The notes: a model not told the origin generated them from the sequence alone. DNA of 64,000 bases from Symbiotaphrina buchneri (GCA_001599915.1 BCIG01000019.1:186001-250000), one strand, 5' to 3'; shown: positions 48,044-60,240, counted from the first letter of the stretch. Made by a program: numbers and translations.

Positions 48044-51000
48044 ATGCCCTTTTCCGAAGATACTGTGGATCAGAAGAAAGAACATTCCGGCCAAGCTGCG
48101 AACGAACAAAAGCCTGCGGAAATCACTGGCGAAATCGGCAAAGGACTCAGACGAGCGAAGAAAGGCAAACGTGAAGGGTCGAATGGGCGTGGTCCAGAGA
48201 CAAAGGCGGCGAGCAGCATATATCCGCGAGAGCTGTAAGTCGCAGATTTACTTGGCCGATTCGGCCTCTGTTTTTTGGTCTGTAACGGCTGGCTGCGATT
48301 ATTGCCTGACGCAACAAACACTGACAGCATCGGCACTAGATCCCCTCCTTCACTCCTGCCCTCCAGGCATCCGCAGCAAGCCGTCTCAGCTACTCCCAAT
48401 GGACCCAGTCCTGCCAGGTCACCACTCCTGCCAGGCCTGAATCTAGGCTCCGTGTCCCCTGCCAACCTGGCAGCCTATCGAACCAACGAGTGGACCAAAT
48501 CTGTTTCCTATTCTCCTAGCCCCCCGAATGGTCCGCAAGCTGCTCACTGGAGTGTGAGCGGGTCGCCGCCAAATGTACCATCATTGTACGGCAATAACTT
48601 GGCAGCTGTGTCGCACGCATCTCCATCTGCTTCACCACCAAATGGAAAAGGCAATGGCGTAATGGTGCACGGCCCAGATAACTTCCGGAATTTCGCTTAC
48701 CATTTGCAAGAAAGGCCAGGCAGGGTCAGGCGGACGTCCATGTACTCTCAATATTCGCCTCAGCAATACGGAGCGTCCCCTCCACTTCCCCATCAACCAC
48801 AACCACATTTCTACGGCCTCCCGGAGTTGAAACTCCCCACTCCGCCAAAGCATGGCTTGGTGGCTGGGGCTGAAGGTTATTTCTGTGGGTTTGACACACT
48901 AGCCGACTCTGGTCACCCTGCATCTAGGAACGCGGAGACTGTGCTCATTATGGGCTGGGAAAGAGGTCTTGACGTCTGCAGGGTTGAAAAGGAAAAGCTA
49001 GATGTCATCGGGCGCTTGGAGGGGCTAAGAGGTGCTGTGATCGGTGCTAAAATACTTCCCAGCACCGCACGTTCCGATCCATTGGCGCGCCTCCGCCCGC
49101 TTGCTGCGCTCATCATCCATGGGCCTGCACAGGAGGTATACTCAAGCGGGGATAGAACGGAGTTTCCAGGCCAGGGGCAAGATCGCACGACGAAGACGGA
49201 AGCCACCCATTATCAGACAACCGTTGAGGTATACTCCTTGACAGCCCGCGTTCGCGTGGCTACCCTTCTCTCTTGTCCTCCAGTGCCCATCTCTCGCTCT
49301 CGTAGGGGTAGGCTTATGCCTCCTCCACCTACCGGGGAGTTACGGATTCAGGCCGATGGTTGTTACATTGCTATCGGGTCTGGTATTAGCGGAGAAGTGT
49401 GGGCTTATGAGTTGTCAGCAGCCTCAAGAGATACGGACTGTTTTCGATGCATTGGGAAAACGTGGACCACTGTGCACTCAAGTTCGAGTGCGAATTCGTC
49501 AAGGTCCTCAAGCGTTGGAGATTCCGATAGTCAAGATGGCTCACATTCGTCCGAACCCAGACCAAGGAACAGTCCCTTGTTTTCCTTGAGGGGCCGTTGG
49601 CTTGCCGTGGTTCCGCCGACCGCGCAGTCACAGCGCACTTTTCATGCGAAAGCTTCTTTGGCGGATTCGCTCCCTAAGCCCCCAGGACTTCTTTCCAATA
49701 CTCCACATGCGCAGCCTAACGTCACCTGTGAAGTCGAGTCCCTTGAAGGCGAAAGCATATTCAACCGCGTCGCACGCGAAGTCACTCAGGAGGCCATTAG
49801 AGGTGCCAAATGGTTTGCTGGACAGGGGATGCAGGCTTGGCAATACTACATGAAGCGGTCACAGCCAACGGTCAACCAGCCCGGATCGTACAGCGGCACC
49901 AGCTACTCGATGGACCAGGCGTTGTGTGAGGGCCCCCAGGATATGCAGTACTTCCCTCCCACACATGCTCAACCGAGTCTCCCAACTCAGACAAGTCGGC
50001 TGCCGACCATCGTATCCGTTCTTGACCTTCGAAGACTTGGAGTTACACATACCCACAGCGCCGCATCGCTAGAGGGGATTGCAACATTCCCCGTCCCGTT
50101 TGGTTGTAGCCATATTTCATTCTCGCCCAGCGGCCTTGCCATACTTACTGCAAGCAAGAAAGGCGACGTTCAGATCGTGTGGGATCTGTTGTGCATGGTG
50201 CACGGCAAGAGTCCCTCGATCTCGTCTGATGGTAGAGTCACTGGAGGAAATTCCGGTAACTCTTTGCAATCACCAAAGGTCAGGGAAGTTGCGCGATTTA
50301 CTAGGTTGACGATTGCCAACATTGTGGACGTCGTGTGGGACCTTCCAAATGGTGGATCTCTGGCGATACTCACGGAAAAGGGCACCGCCCACTTGTTCGA
50401 TCTGCCGACAAGCGCGTTCCAGTGGCCGCCCCCACGTCGACTTGTCATTCCAACAACCTCGTCTGCAGACGGTGTCGAACCAACTCAGGGAGGTGCAAGC
50501 GAACCTATAGATGTAAGGCCTGGTAACACCAGTGCTGTGTCTGCGGCCATGAAAGCCGTGAGTGACCGTGCACAGCCGATCTTGAATGCGGCACGTGGGC
50601 ATGGATCCAGCATTACTTCCATTACCGGGTTTTCCGGCCTCAGCCTCGGACAGGCTGCCAGTGTTACCGGAGGAAAAGTGGTGGCGGCAGGATTAAATAA
50701 GTCTCTCAACGCGGCATCAGGTACTATGCAAAATCTTCGCCATGCTGGTGAAAATAGACTACATCTTCCCGGAAACCCAAGCCAGATCAGCGTGGGTTCC
50801 GTCAGATGGATCCACCGCAAAGAGCAGCGTTTGCTTGCTGTTGTTGGAGGGCGTTTGTTGAGGGTTTACGATATTGTGCAACGTCCAAGAAAGAAAGGGG
50901 AGAAACGACCTCAGTCAGTTGTCGGAAAGGCCATAGAATACGTACTACCTCTTCTTCCAGAGCAACTGGACTCCTCGCCGATGCCGGAGGAAGAGAGCGA

Positions 51001-51556
51001 CCCACCCACCGGCGCACAGGAGACCACAGCGCTTTCAGGTTACTGGGTGCTTTCCTCGCCAGAAGGGATCTCAGAGCTAACAGGCACAACTTATGCACAG
51101 CCGCTTTCATACGCTGAAATCGAGACAAATCCCCCCTATCAGCCTTTCCACACCGATCGTCGAGTCAGTCTGTTTGTCTATGGCGCTCCTGAACATGTCG
51201 TCGCGGGGGAACCGGACTTGCACGTGCATGCTGATCATTCGTCGAGTGCTCAAACGCTCCAACGTGAATCAGCTGTGACAGGCACTCCGTGTCCTTGGGT
51301 GTTCGGCGAGCCGATTGCCGCCACCAAGCTCAACCTTGGGTCTGCGAACGATGACAGCGACAATGAGGAAGGGGCAGTATTGAATGGTAACGTTGTGTCG
51401 AATGCGGACGATGTCAGACAATTGCTGGATCGAAATGAGGGAGAGCAGCTAGTGATCACCACCAGGAGAAAGAGGGGCGCAAGAGGCGGGAGTGATGACG
51501 AGAATTTATTCGAGGACGATTGTGAGGTCTTGGATTTTGCGGAGGACAGAGTTTAG
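48044..51556 (+). CDS. BCAS3-type WD40 protein
   Basis: Exons 48044-48234 and 48328-51556 give 1139 residues. Exon 1 encodes a basic Lys-rich N-terminus (MPFSEDTVDQKKEHSG..). The join PREL-IGTRSPP is in phase with a GTAAGT donor and GACAG acceptor. After a Ser/Pro-rich region, beta-propeller blades begin near residue 250 (VLIMGWERGLDVCRVE). Blade motifs include IQADGCYIAIGS, CSHISFSPSGLAILTASKKG, VVWDLPNGGSLAILTEKG and RLLAVVGGRLLRVYD. The propeller followed by the C-terminal region that ends in acidic residues resembles BCAS3, a PROPPIN-like protein that binds phosphoinositides at the phagophore with PHAF1 in animals. The function in fungi is largely unknown. The assignment rests on layout and motifs, not alignment. 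Confidence 0.78.
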
Positions 51557-54500
51557 GTGACAGGTGTTGAAATGGATTGGGGCGTTCCTTTTTTTAACCC
51601 GCATATCTCCATGTTTGCATTGTCCCCCATTGACTGGACACGGGCGTTCCTCGGTTTTCAACAGGTGGATGACACATTGAAGGATACCTTTGCCTTGGAG
51701 TTGGAGCTGGAGTCTTGCTTCAAATACTGCAAATATAAATTAGGCATGTAACAGGCTACTTTGCGGATATCGACCTTGCAGCTAGCTACTTGGACTATTT
51801 CCAATTGTGACTTGCGTGCCCGGGTATATCCCAAGCGACAAGGACCAGCGGTTATGGATAATAAGGTAAGGTAAGGTAAGGTAGGTAGCTCCTGCATATC
51901 GGCGGGGAATTCCCAATTGACGTCTCGGAGACGAGGTCTGCCCGAAATTGGGCGTCTGCGCTCCCACCAAAGTCTGCGTCCTTGAATCCACAATGCTCTT
52001 ACCAGGCACCTGGATCACGTCAGGATGACAAGTTTATTATGTTTACCTGGTCTATTCCCCAGTAAAAATGATCGGATCGATATTGGATAAGAATCGATGG
52101 CGTTTACTGTCTGCAATTGTTTTCGGTCGTCTGCCCACGTTCATGAACAAAAATACCTGCGATCGCCGAGCTACTTCCAGGTTGCATAGATCGAGGTAGA
52201 ACATCAATCGACCTTGCACATCTCCCTTTTTTTCAACGAGCTGTCCACCCTGGGTGGACTGGCTCCACATATGCTGCAACTTGGGACAAGCCTTCGTTGA
52301 TCATCTTCCCGGCATCTGATTTGATTTGCCAACGACCTTTCCTTATGGTAAGGCTTGGGATGACTATAAGTACGTACGTGGCTTGGGGAACAAGGAGGCT
52401 GGTCACTCGATGAGGAGGAGCAACTATGACATCTCTCGATGGATTTCTTCTTCCTCACCCCACAGTGCGTCGCCGCTCAGACCATTCGTCCCGAGTTCCG
52501 GCTGGCGGATTGGGCGAGTCTTCTGTCGGTAATGATGTATCGTTGGGGCTTCCGCGTCCACACCATATTACTTACTCTTGACGTCGTCCTCTCACCGCTT
52601 GCCGCGTACTGGACTTCAGCCGCGTCTACTCACCGTCCCTGACTACCCATGGCATTCGACCGTCGTCTGGGGTTAGCCAGACTCGACGCCCAATGCGGCT
52701 GGCAGGGACAGGGGCGGTAGCGGCAGGCAGATGCGCCTTCCGATGCGCTTTTCCATCTCTTTGATTTCTAAAAAGGGTGCTTTTTCTGTTCCACCACTGT
52801 GCCCTCGTGCCGTACCCGTACCGTTTCAGTGCTCTCTCATTGGCTCCTATCTCTCTTTTTGGTGCTGTATGACTGTGCTCTGTGACGTTCTGATGCCCAA
52901 AGGTTGCGGATCAGTCTTTCCCTGGCACCGTTCGCCGCGCTAGAAGTCGGCCCCTACTGGAACAGTCCCGGAAGAGTTTGCCTGCAGTCCACAACATTGT
53001 GGATCTAGCTAGCTCACGCACGCCAGCTGCGGGGGAGAGGAAGACAGGAAGAAAGGAGGCAGAACGGGGCACAGCTTCCGGGCCGAGCCCTCGAGACCTT
53101 CACTTGCCGGTCGCCAGCAGTGGAGTCACACTGGTGTCTGTACGCAGTGTCTTTCTACGTCGTACATTACTCGGGGGCGACGGCGCTACTCCGAAAGGGA
53201 CTGGACGTCTGATCACATGCTATGCTGTGGTGCTCATGGGTTCATATCCCGTGTATCGAACAGCTACCTTAGCACGGAGATGCAGGATGCCGCATGGTCC
53301 AGTGCCCGTCGAATGGAAGCCCGAGTTCGGATACGGGTCCCAAAGCTCCAATTGGTCGAGTATGCCCAAACGACATCTTTTCACGGTGTCCTATTGATCA
53401 CGGCTGTCAGAAGTGCATTGTCGGTTGAGCTGCTCCTCTGCTTCTCTTATGGCCCTCAGCAAGGGAAATATGCCGCACTATGTCCCACCCACCACTTAGA
53501 TCGGTGTGGCGCTGAGTTTATCTGCCCGTCTTTGTTTGCTATGGACTCGGAGCTTGCTACTGTTCCAGTGCATCGAACTAACTGACGGACTGACAGATAG
53601 AGTACGACTAATGTGCAAAGATCCGAGATCCTGGAGTTGTTACCACCCCCGCCACTGCTACTGTCTCAGGGCATCTTCTCATTCCCCTCGTGCTGAAGGT
53701 GGCTCTTTTGGCCGCCGTAGTGGAGAATGCAGCACATCGACGTTGGATGGCCGTTCTTGAGGTTGAGCAAGGAGGAGACCCCCCTTGCCCAGATTTCACC
53801 CACCAAGAGAGTGATCTCAAGGACTGAAACATATGCTTCTCCATATGTTTGCTCAGGCCTATATAATAGAAGTTGATGTACCGCGATGAACGTCTGTGTC
53901 ATTATTCCTGAAGTCCTCTGTGCTTTCCATAGCTTTCATTGTTCTTCCTGTGAGCGCGGTTTTAACGCCGCCAGATCCTTACACTCGGATTTGCATCAGG
54001 CTTGGGCACGAGTACAAGTCTATCTAAGCTTCTGGAAGTCCGTGAGTCTACTTCTCTGTGTCCGATGTACCACCGTTTCATTCAAGTGCCAGATCTTGTC
54101 AAGCGCTGCACGTCCACGTGATTATACCCGCGTCAGAACCTTTCATCATTCCGAATGTGCAGGCATTCAATCCTCAAATTCCATTGCTCGTTATGCATGT
54201 CTATTCTGCATCGAATACGATATCCTGATCCAGTTCTATTAAAAGTCTGTGTATTCAAAATCTTATTTGTACTGGAAACTTTGTGCAAGTCGCTTCTGCT
54301 TTCGCTCCTGAAATTTAAGTATACGATGTCTCTCAGGTACAGACTTGGGCAAAACAAATCTGCACTACTCATGCGTTTTCTGTCTGAAGTTTAGATGTGC
54401 TTATCTCACTGCAATGAGCATGCAATACCCAATGTTGCGTCTATATATCTTTTTTTGGAGGACTACGGCCAGACCTCTTTCACAGCTTCTGTAGGTCCCG

Positions 54501-54816
54501 CGTGCAGTGCAGATGTGCTAACTGAGAAAGCAAAGTACACTCGTTACCAGGACCCTGCCAAAGCTTCTGTCGTTCCCGCATCGTGGAATATATAGACACT
54601 CTAATCTACCTGGCTTACCGGCTCATCTGTCCGGCTCATCTGAAATTTTCTCTGGGACCAAGTTGAAAGTCAGGTCCTGCTTCGGGCCGCCTTTTACTTC
54701 CAGTTCAGAAGCTACTCGAGGCAAGAGCTAGACATCTTGCTCTGCAATAGTAAGGAGTTGCGTACTACAGTAGGCAACTCAGCTTCCTGAGAGACACTTG
54801 TGCTCAGAGAGATATA
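51557..54816. other. Large gene-poor interval
   Basis: These 3.3 kb hold no gene I can support. A (GGTAA)n tract lies near 51866-51892. Open frames such as those at 52978-53397 and 53217-53585 (+) have no domain, and they overlap each other. Part of the right end may be a long leader for the RRM gene that starts at 54817. Confidence 0.5.
51864..51892. repeat. AAGGT pentanucleotide repeat
   Basis: Four or so tandem AAGGT units end in AGGTAGGTAG. A shorter copy of the same motif occurs at about 35127-35141. Both are outside genes. Confidence 0.75.
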
Positions 54817-55809
54817 ATGCCTAGGCGTCCGCTCGCTAACGCTGGGGAGTTTCTTGTCGTTGCCAGAAATGTGTCCAGTTCTGCCCTTGATTTGGAGACC
54901 TGCACTGACAGGACGGTAGGTCCCCAATAAAATTGAATGGCAGGACCTGAAGGATCACATTCGCCCGCACGTGAAAGACGGAACACTGGAATATACCGAA
55001 GTTATTGAAGCCCCCGGCAGGAGAGAAAAGTACGCGGGTGTTGTTGCCTCTACTGAACAAGAGGCGTGTCAAATCTACCGTAAGTCTGGCGCCTCAACAG
55101 CGAGATCCGGTCTTACTCCCCAGTAGAGGTACTTCGGGATAAGAGAATTTATTCTCGAACGCTTCTGGCTCAATGGTTTCGGGCCTCCAGGGAGATTGTA
55201 AACGGTCCTCATATCCAGACCTTGCTGGCGGAGGTTGCTCCGGCAATCTGCGCAGCTCCTCAGTCGGGCACTTCGGCGCACCTTACAGAGCTCAGGCTCT
55301 GGCCGCAGAACCGCTGCAGGGCAGTCCTTACACCGCAGATATATAGCAATCATCGATGCGAATTCTGTACCGACGAGGTGACCCTGCAGGTCGGACCCGG
55401 TGGCGCCGTCATCCCATCCGTGACGGTCTCCCCGACGGGCTCAGAATATGTTGGTCCACCGACGTACACAACTGCATATACACCATGTACAGGGTATACC
55501 ATGTCACCGCAGTTTCCAAACGCTACCGCCATGGACCCCTTCTCTCCTATATCGCCTCAGCTTGGCAGTCCACTTATGGGAAGCCCCTACGGCCATGCAG
55601 CGAGTCAGTCAAACGCACGGCATCCCACCTCACCCCGCGCACGTAAGGGCACGCAAGGGAAACCCATCATGGTCCAGAACCCGAAGAGATCGCCACCGCA
55701 AAAGGAGCAGCCTCCTGAGGATCAATCTCGGGAACCGGAAGAACCTGAGCGCCCCGTGGTGGTAGACGGCTCGAAGCCCGTCAAATGCAACAGTCGGAAG
55801 ACGACCTGA
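54817..55809 (+). CDS. Small RRM-containing protein
   Basis: I rebuilt this from exons 54817-54870, 54920-55079 and 55124-55809 (an acceptor three bases later is equally possible), giving about 299 residues. It starts MPRRPLANAGEFLVVARN. Splicing yields an RRM: strand 1 FLVVARN, VPNKIEWQDLKDHIRPHV, LEYTEVIEAPGR, RNP1-like REKYAGVVAS, helix TEQEACQIY and a last strand near RIYSRTLLAQW. The rest is Pro/Ser/Gly-rich (GPGGAVIP, GSPLMGSPYG) with a basic tail. Intron 1 has a weak donor, GTGTCC. Between about 55144 and 55340 a second frame is also open and reads like a Gly/Ser-rich segment, so the middle of the model may hold another intron. RNA binding is inferred. Confidence 0.5.
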
Positions 55810-56750
55810 AGGTTGGGTCCACCATCACGCAGCACGACCATGTTCTCTCCTTTTTACGAAATGACGAGATCGACGCGAAACGGCTGTGGGTGGCAGCGAT
55901 GTGATCTCTTCCCTCTCGTTTTCACCTCTTAGCTTGCTTGCTCTTTCTCTGAGCGCGCAGTACAAGCGCAGGTGGTATTTTTGAGCGATGCTTTCCGCCT
56001 GCATACATCGGCACACAGTCGCCTGTCCATCCCTTTTGTCGTGGCCGGGCCACAGCGAGTGTGCTGTGGAGGGTCTTTGATTGTCACGCATCATCCCCAG
56101 CGAACAAATACCCTCTCTCCCTTTTCTGGTTCCTGGCAAAAGTTTCAAGCATATGCGGTTTACAAGGTGGCGGCATTATCTATTATTCATCGTCGTTTGC
56201 TTGTTTTGTCTGTCGTCCAGGGGTCCCTCTTCTCCTATTCATCCGCTCCTTGGGGGTCTCATGTTACGTTTTGACTTGGTGCTTACACGAAAAGAAAAAG
56301 CCGAGATACCTGTCGAGGCTCTGACGCTTCATTTTCTAAGTACGGTATACCATTAGCAGAAGGGATTGGCATTTTACAGTATTATTAACAAAAGTATGGC
56401 TAATATGACTATTGTTTCCTATGGGCTGGTTGATGTGATGCCGTATAGATATGTGCGTAGATAAAGTGATGGAGCATCTGCGGGTGTCGCTGTTGAGGAT
56501 ATCATCCGCACATTTCGAAGCCGAGAATACGTTTTAGCAGAATAAATCGATATTTTGATTTCCCCTAGTAACGACTATCAACTAGCCTTTTGCCTCATCA
56601 GACTCCGTCCCCATAATGAAAACAGCACGACCACTCTGTAACCGATGCTCTGCTGCGGATGGACTCGAAGGAACACTGATCCCACATCCACGAGTCCACC
56701 AACCGCAGCCCAAATCTCACTTAGCCATGCTATAATCTGCAGTCTCGAAT
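55810..56750. other. Convergent 3' region, RRM gene and CWC22
   Basis: The 3' flanks of two converging genes. I see no gene, RNA or repeat here. Confidence 0.5.
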
Positions 56751-59489
56751 TCAGAGATAATCAGCAGCCCTTGCTCTTCCGGCCCTAGGATCGCTCTCCT
56801 TATCCCTCGAAGAGTAACTTGGCCTTTTAGCCGATGATCGGGATCTAGATCGAGAATCGTACCGCCCACGCCTTCCACCTCCATTACGAGGCGGACTCGC
56901 CGCCCGTCTTCGAGGCGGTGGGGACGGGGAGCGCGAGTAGCTGGGACTGCGCGCACGTCGTCTAGGAGGCGGCGATGGAGAGCGGGAGTAGCTATCCCTC
57001 CGACCTCGACGGCGCGGTGGAGGAGATGGGGAACGAGAGTAACTTGATCGCCACCGCGCCGCCGCCGTGGTTCTCCGCGGTGGAGAAGCGGATAGAGAGC
57101 GGGTAGCTTTCCTACCGCGACGGGGTGGCGTCACTGAGCGACTGTAGCTGCGGCCACGGGGCGCTGCACGTCGAGGCGGTGGCGAGGGTGAACGCGAGTA
57201 AGAATCTGAGCGTCGGCGTGGCACAGCTTTCGCCCCCGCACCATTTCTGCGAGAGGGAGGTGTATAGGACCGAGATCGGCTACGGGAGACGGAAGAGGAA
57301 TTGCGGCGGCGCCGCGGTGCCGGTGATGGTGAACGGGAATAGGATGGACTCCGGCGCCGCTTAACGTCTTTCCTTGGCGAGGGTGAACGGGAAACGGATG
57401 GACTAGCACGGCGTTTGACCTCTCTTTGTGGTGAGCGTGAGCGTGAAACAGAGCGCGAGTAGCTCCTTCCGCGGCCACGGCTGCGGTCTCTTGATGGTGA
57501 ACGCGAGCGAGAATAAGATCGAGAAGAGCCAGTGTAAGAGGAATAGCTCGAGTAAGATGATACGCTTTCGGAATCGGACTCTGGCTCCGGGGCTGGAAGA
57601 GCGGGTACTGCAGGTTTGGGCATGTTCTTCAAATGCTCTCTCATTTCTTCCGTCAGAGCACCCATGCCGATGCTGGTGAAGTAATTGATGGAGAAGCGAG
57701 TGTTGCGAGGGTTGTCGGTGGGGAATAAGCCCGAGAAGCTAGGACGAAGGAAGTCATCCTTCAGGCGTTCTTGCAATTTTGGCATTCCCATGCTCTCCGC
57801 AAGATCCTGGAAAAGGATCTTGATAAAGATACGACTGCTCGAGGTTGTCTCTTCCTCGTTGAGGTGTATGACCGAAAGTACATGCCAGCCGATGGCATCG
57901 GAGCTTATCATGTGCCCAAAGAAACGAGCAATATTGCGTAGACGGTTCGTCTCATAACGATGGATGGTCTCATAGTACTTAACGAAAGCGGCCTCGAACT
58001 CATTAGTCCAGAGGCGATTGAGCTTCGCGAAACGCTCGCCGATGAGCCCGTAGAACTTGGAGTATGTGCGCTCCTGCGAGCAACATTCGATGACCATTGA
58101 AGGCAGCTCAGACTCGTAGCCAGCGGGTAAGTTGACCTTCATCAACTTGTGACAGCATTCCTCGAAGTCAATGCTGGACATGATGGTGAGATAGATGGTT
58201 CTCCGCAAGTTTACTAAATCGGCATTGCTTTGATCTTTGATCTCCAACTCCTTCTCTTTCTGCGCTTCTTCGTCGTCAGAGCTCTCATCAGAAGACTCAT
58301 CTTCTTCGTCTTCATCGCTTCCTCCTGCTTCTCCTAAGATCTCAGCCTTCAGCTTCCGGTATGCTTCCTCATGTTCCTCCCATTCAGGATCGAATTTGAA
58401 AACATTCAGACCATCCTGCACATCAATCTCGTCATCGAGTCCAGTACGGTGTGTGATCTGATCCTCCTCTTCTACAAGATCCAGCTCTTCCCTGATGGTG
58501 GGATTGTCTTTATATCTGTCTTTCCTTACTTGGAAGAGCACCTCGATTATGTACTGTACACGCTTGTCGATGTCCGCTTCATGAAGGATGCTGCGAAATT
58601 GATCAAAGACAGCCAAAGCAATCTGCGGACTCATCTCTTCCAGATGCTGTCCAACTTCCCTGGTAAGACCTACGGCGATCTCCACGCTGTCGTCGGTAGG
58701 CTTGTGTAGCAAAAGAAGCAGTATCTGTGCAGCCAGCATCTCATGGGCAACCTGCTGGTTCACAAGGTGGGCAATGAACGTAGTTGACGACAGACAGACA
58801 GCCTTATCATTGCGCTTGAAGGCTTTCCTGAACTGAACAATGAGTCTGTTGAGTAGCAGTTCGCCGACCTGGGGTAACTTGGTGTTCACGATGGCCGCCA
58901 TAGCAGCGTAGATGGGGGTGAAAGGCAAACTGGCCGCCTGAGCTTTCATGATGCTCCTGCAGAATAAGCCTCTCCCTCTCACTAGGTTCTCGCCGAACAG
59001 CTCCGGGACGATATGTTTGATGTTCGAAACGTTGACTTTGTTGATCAGACCGTTGATCGACTTCTTCAGCGCCTCCCATGCCATTCGCTGGTACTCCTTG
59101 CTCTTCTTGTCAGTGATCTGTGCCTGCAATGCTCTCAACCTCGCGGGCGGAATATATGTACCGCCTGAACGCATGTTCAGCAGTCTCTCATATTCCGCCT
59201 TCGCCGCTGCCTGTTTTTCCTCCTCTGTCAGCACCTTCGCCGGCTGCTGCTCCTGCTCTCGCAAGCGCTCAGCCAGCTGGCGCTGCCGCTCCATTGCACG
59301 TTGGGGATCCACATCAGGAAGCCTCGGTCCATCGCGAGGGCCACGAGGAGGTGACCGCCGTCGCCGAGGTGAAGGAGATCGTGATGGCGGTGATCGTTTG
59401 CGCTTGCTCGAAGAGTGCGACGCCACGCCATCCGCAGGCGGTGGAGAGCGCATGCCGCCCGCTGGTGTAGCAACAACTGGATCCTCCAT
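56751..59489 (-). CDS. cwc22: Pre-mRNA splicing factor CWC22
   Basis: A single exon encodes 912 residues from the ATG at 59489, which has G at -3 and G at +4. An in-frame ATG at 59594 would add 35 unlikely-looking residues. After a basic RS-like N-terminus and GGTYIPPARL comes the MIF4G domain (about 120-330), with VNVSNIKHIVPELFGENLVRGRGLF and FDQFRSILHEADID. An acidic linker and the MA3 domain follow (LRRTIYLTIMSSIDFEECCHKL; ERTYSKFYGLIGERF; FLRPSFSGLFP). Cwc22 opens the spliceosome to Prp2 and, in animals, escorts eIF4A3 into the exon junction complex. The last ~260 residues form an RS domain with four YSRSPSPPPRR repeats. Budding yeast Cwc22 lacks this tail. Confidence 0.95.
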   Translation of the reverse strand: MEDPVVATPAGGMRSPPPADGVASHSSSKRKRSPPSRSPSPRRRRSPPRGPRDGPRLPDVDPQRAMERQRQLAERLREQEQQPAKVLTEEEKQAAAKAEYERLLNMRSGGTYIPPARLRALQAQITDKKSKEYQRMAWEALKKSINGLINKVNVSNIKHIVPELFGENLVRGRGLFCRSIMKAQAASLPFTPIYAAMAAIVNTKLPQVGELLLNRLIVQFRKAFKRNDKAVCLSSTTFIAHLVNQQVAHEMLAAQILLLLLHKPTDDSVEIAVGLTREVGQHLEEMSPQIALAVFDQFRSILHEADIDKRVQYIIEVLFQVRKDRYKDNPTIREELDLVEEEDQITHRTGLDDEIDVQDGLNVFKFDPEWEEHEEAYRKLKAEILGEAGGSDEDEEDESSDESSDDEEAQKEKELEIKDQSNADLVNLRRTIYLTIMSSIDFEECCHKLMKVNLPAGYESELPSMVIECCSQERTYSKFYGLIGERFAKLNRLWTNEFEAAFVKYYETIHRYETNRLRNIARFFGHMISSDAIGWHVLSVIHLNEEETTSSSRIFIKILFQDLAESMGMPKLQERLKDDFLRPSFSGLFPTDNPRNTRFSINYFTSIGMGALTEEMREHLKNMPKPAVPALPAPEPESDSESVSSYSSYSSYTGSSRSYSRSRSPSRDRSRGRGRSYSRSVSRSRSPQREVKRRASPSVSRSPSPRKDVKRRRSPSYSRSPSPAPRRRRNSSSVSRSRSRSYTPPSRRNGAGAKAVPRRRSDSYSRSPSPPPRRAAPRGRSYSRSVTPPRRGRKATRSLSASPPRRTTAAARWRSSYSRSPSPPPRRRGRRDSYSRSPSPPPRRRARSPSYSRSPSPPPRRRAASPPRNGGGRRGRYDSRSRSRSSAKRPSYSSRDKESDPRAGRARAADYL

Positions 59490-59837
59490 AGCGGGATGGA
59501 ATAGAGTGCGAACTGGGACGCAGCTTTGAGGCAAGGCAAGTGAATCTGTGATGGTTGCTGCCTGCTTGATGAGCTGTTGCTGCGGAGGCAACATGAGGCG
59601 TCTTCAAAATTTAGCGAGGTGTTTGACCCCAACCTCTCGAGCGGTAGGCAAAATTGGGCGTAGCTGCGGCATTTGCCGAAGAAGCGTGCTGTTGTTTAGC
59701 TCTCCAGGTCAGGGGGATTTCAAGGAGCTGCGAATTCCACAACGAAGCTCTTCGTAGGTCCAGGCAAGGCAGCACCAATACTATAATTGATCTCGGACTC
59801 ATCCTTCCTGTCGCTCCTTTATCGCCATTGCGCCACT
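59490..59837. promoter_or_regulatory. Divergent promoter, CWC22 and DPM2
   Basis: About 350 bp lie between the start codons of two genes facing away from each other, so both promoters lie here. The left 105 bases could be coding if CWC22 uses the upstream ATG at 59594. Confidence 0.5.
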
Positions 59838-60240
59838 ATGGTGAGTCATGGAACCATTATCATCATCATCCTGAGCTTTGTTCCTCGTTCCTAGCTGACC
59901 ATGCACGATCCCCAGCCCGACAGACTCGTTGGCCTTGCCATGCTCGGAGTAGCTACAGCAGTCTTTCTCTACTACACGATATGGACACTTCTAATGGTTG
60001 GTTCCTTTCTGACGTTTTCCATAATCTGAGCTGATCAGATTCCTCACGAAGCCATTCGTCGACGAGGGCCATCCTTTACATAGCTTCTTCCCTCCCCGTG
60101 TCTGGGCTATTCGCATTCCCGTCATCCTTATATTACTTGGTTCGGCCGTTGTGGGCTCGTTCCTCGGGGCCGTCATGATCAAGAGCAATCGGAAGCGCGC
60201 TGCAAAGGCCAAGGCGGCTATGGGCAAGAAAAAGGCTTAA
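59838..60240 (+). CDS. dpm2: Dolichol-phosphate mannose synthase subunit 2 (DPM2)
   Basis: Exons 59838-59840, 59895-59996 and 60052-60240 give 97 residues, the usual size for fungal DPM2. Exon 1 is just the ATG. An alternative is to start at the ATG at 59901, making the first intron untranslated. Two hydrophobic segments are clear: LVGLAMLGVATAVFLYYTIWTLLM and IPVILILLGSAVVGSFLG, separated by PFVDEGHPLHSFFPPRVW. The Lys-rich C-terminus (KAKAAMGKKKA) is of the ER-retention type. DPM2 anchors and stabilises the catalytic DPM1 subunit in the ER membrane, where mannose is put on dolichol phosphate for N-glycans, O-mannose and GPI anchors. Intron 2 was placed to give TLLM-PFVDEG. Confidence 0.9.
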
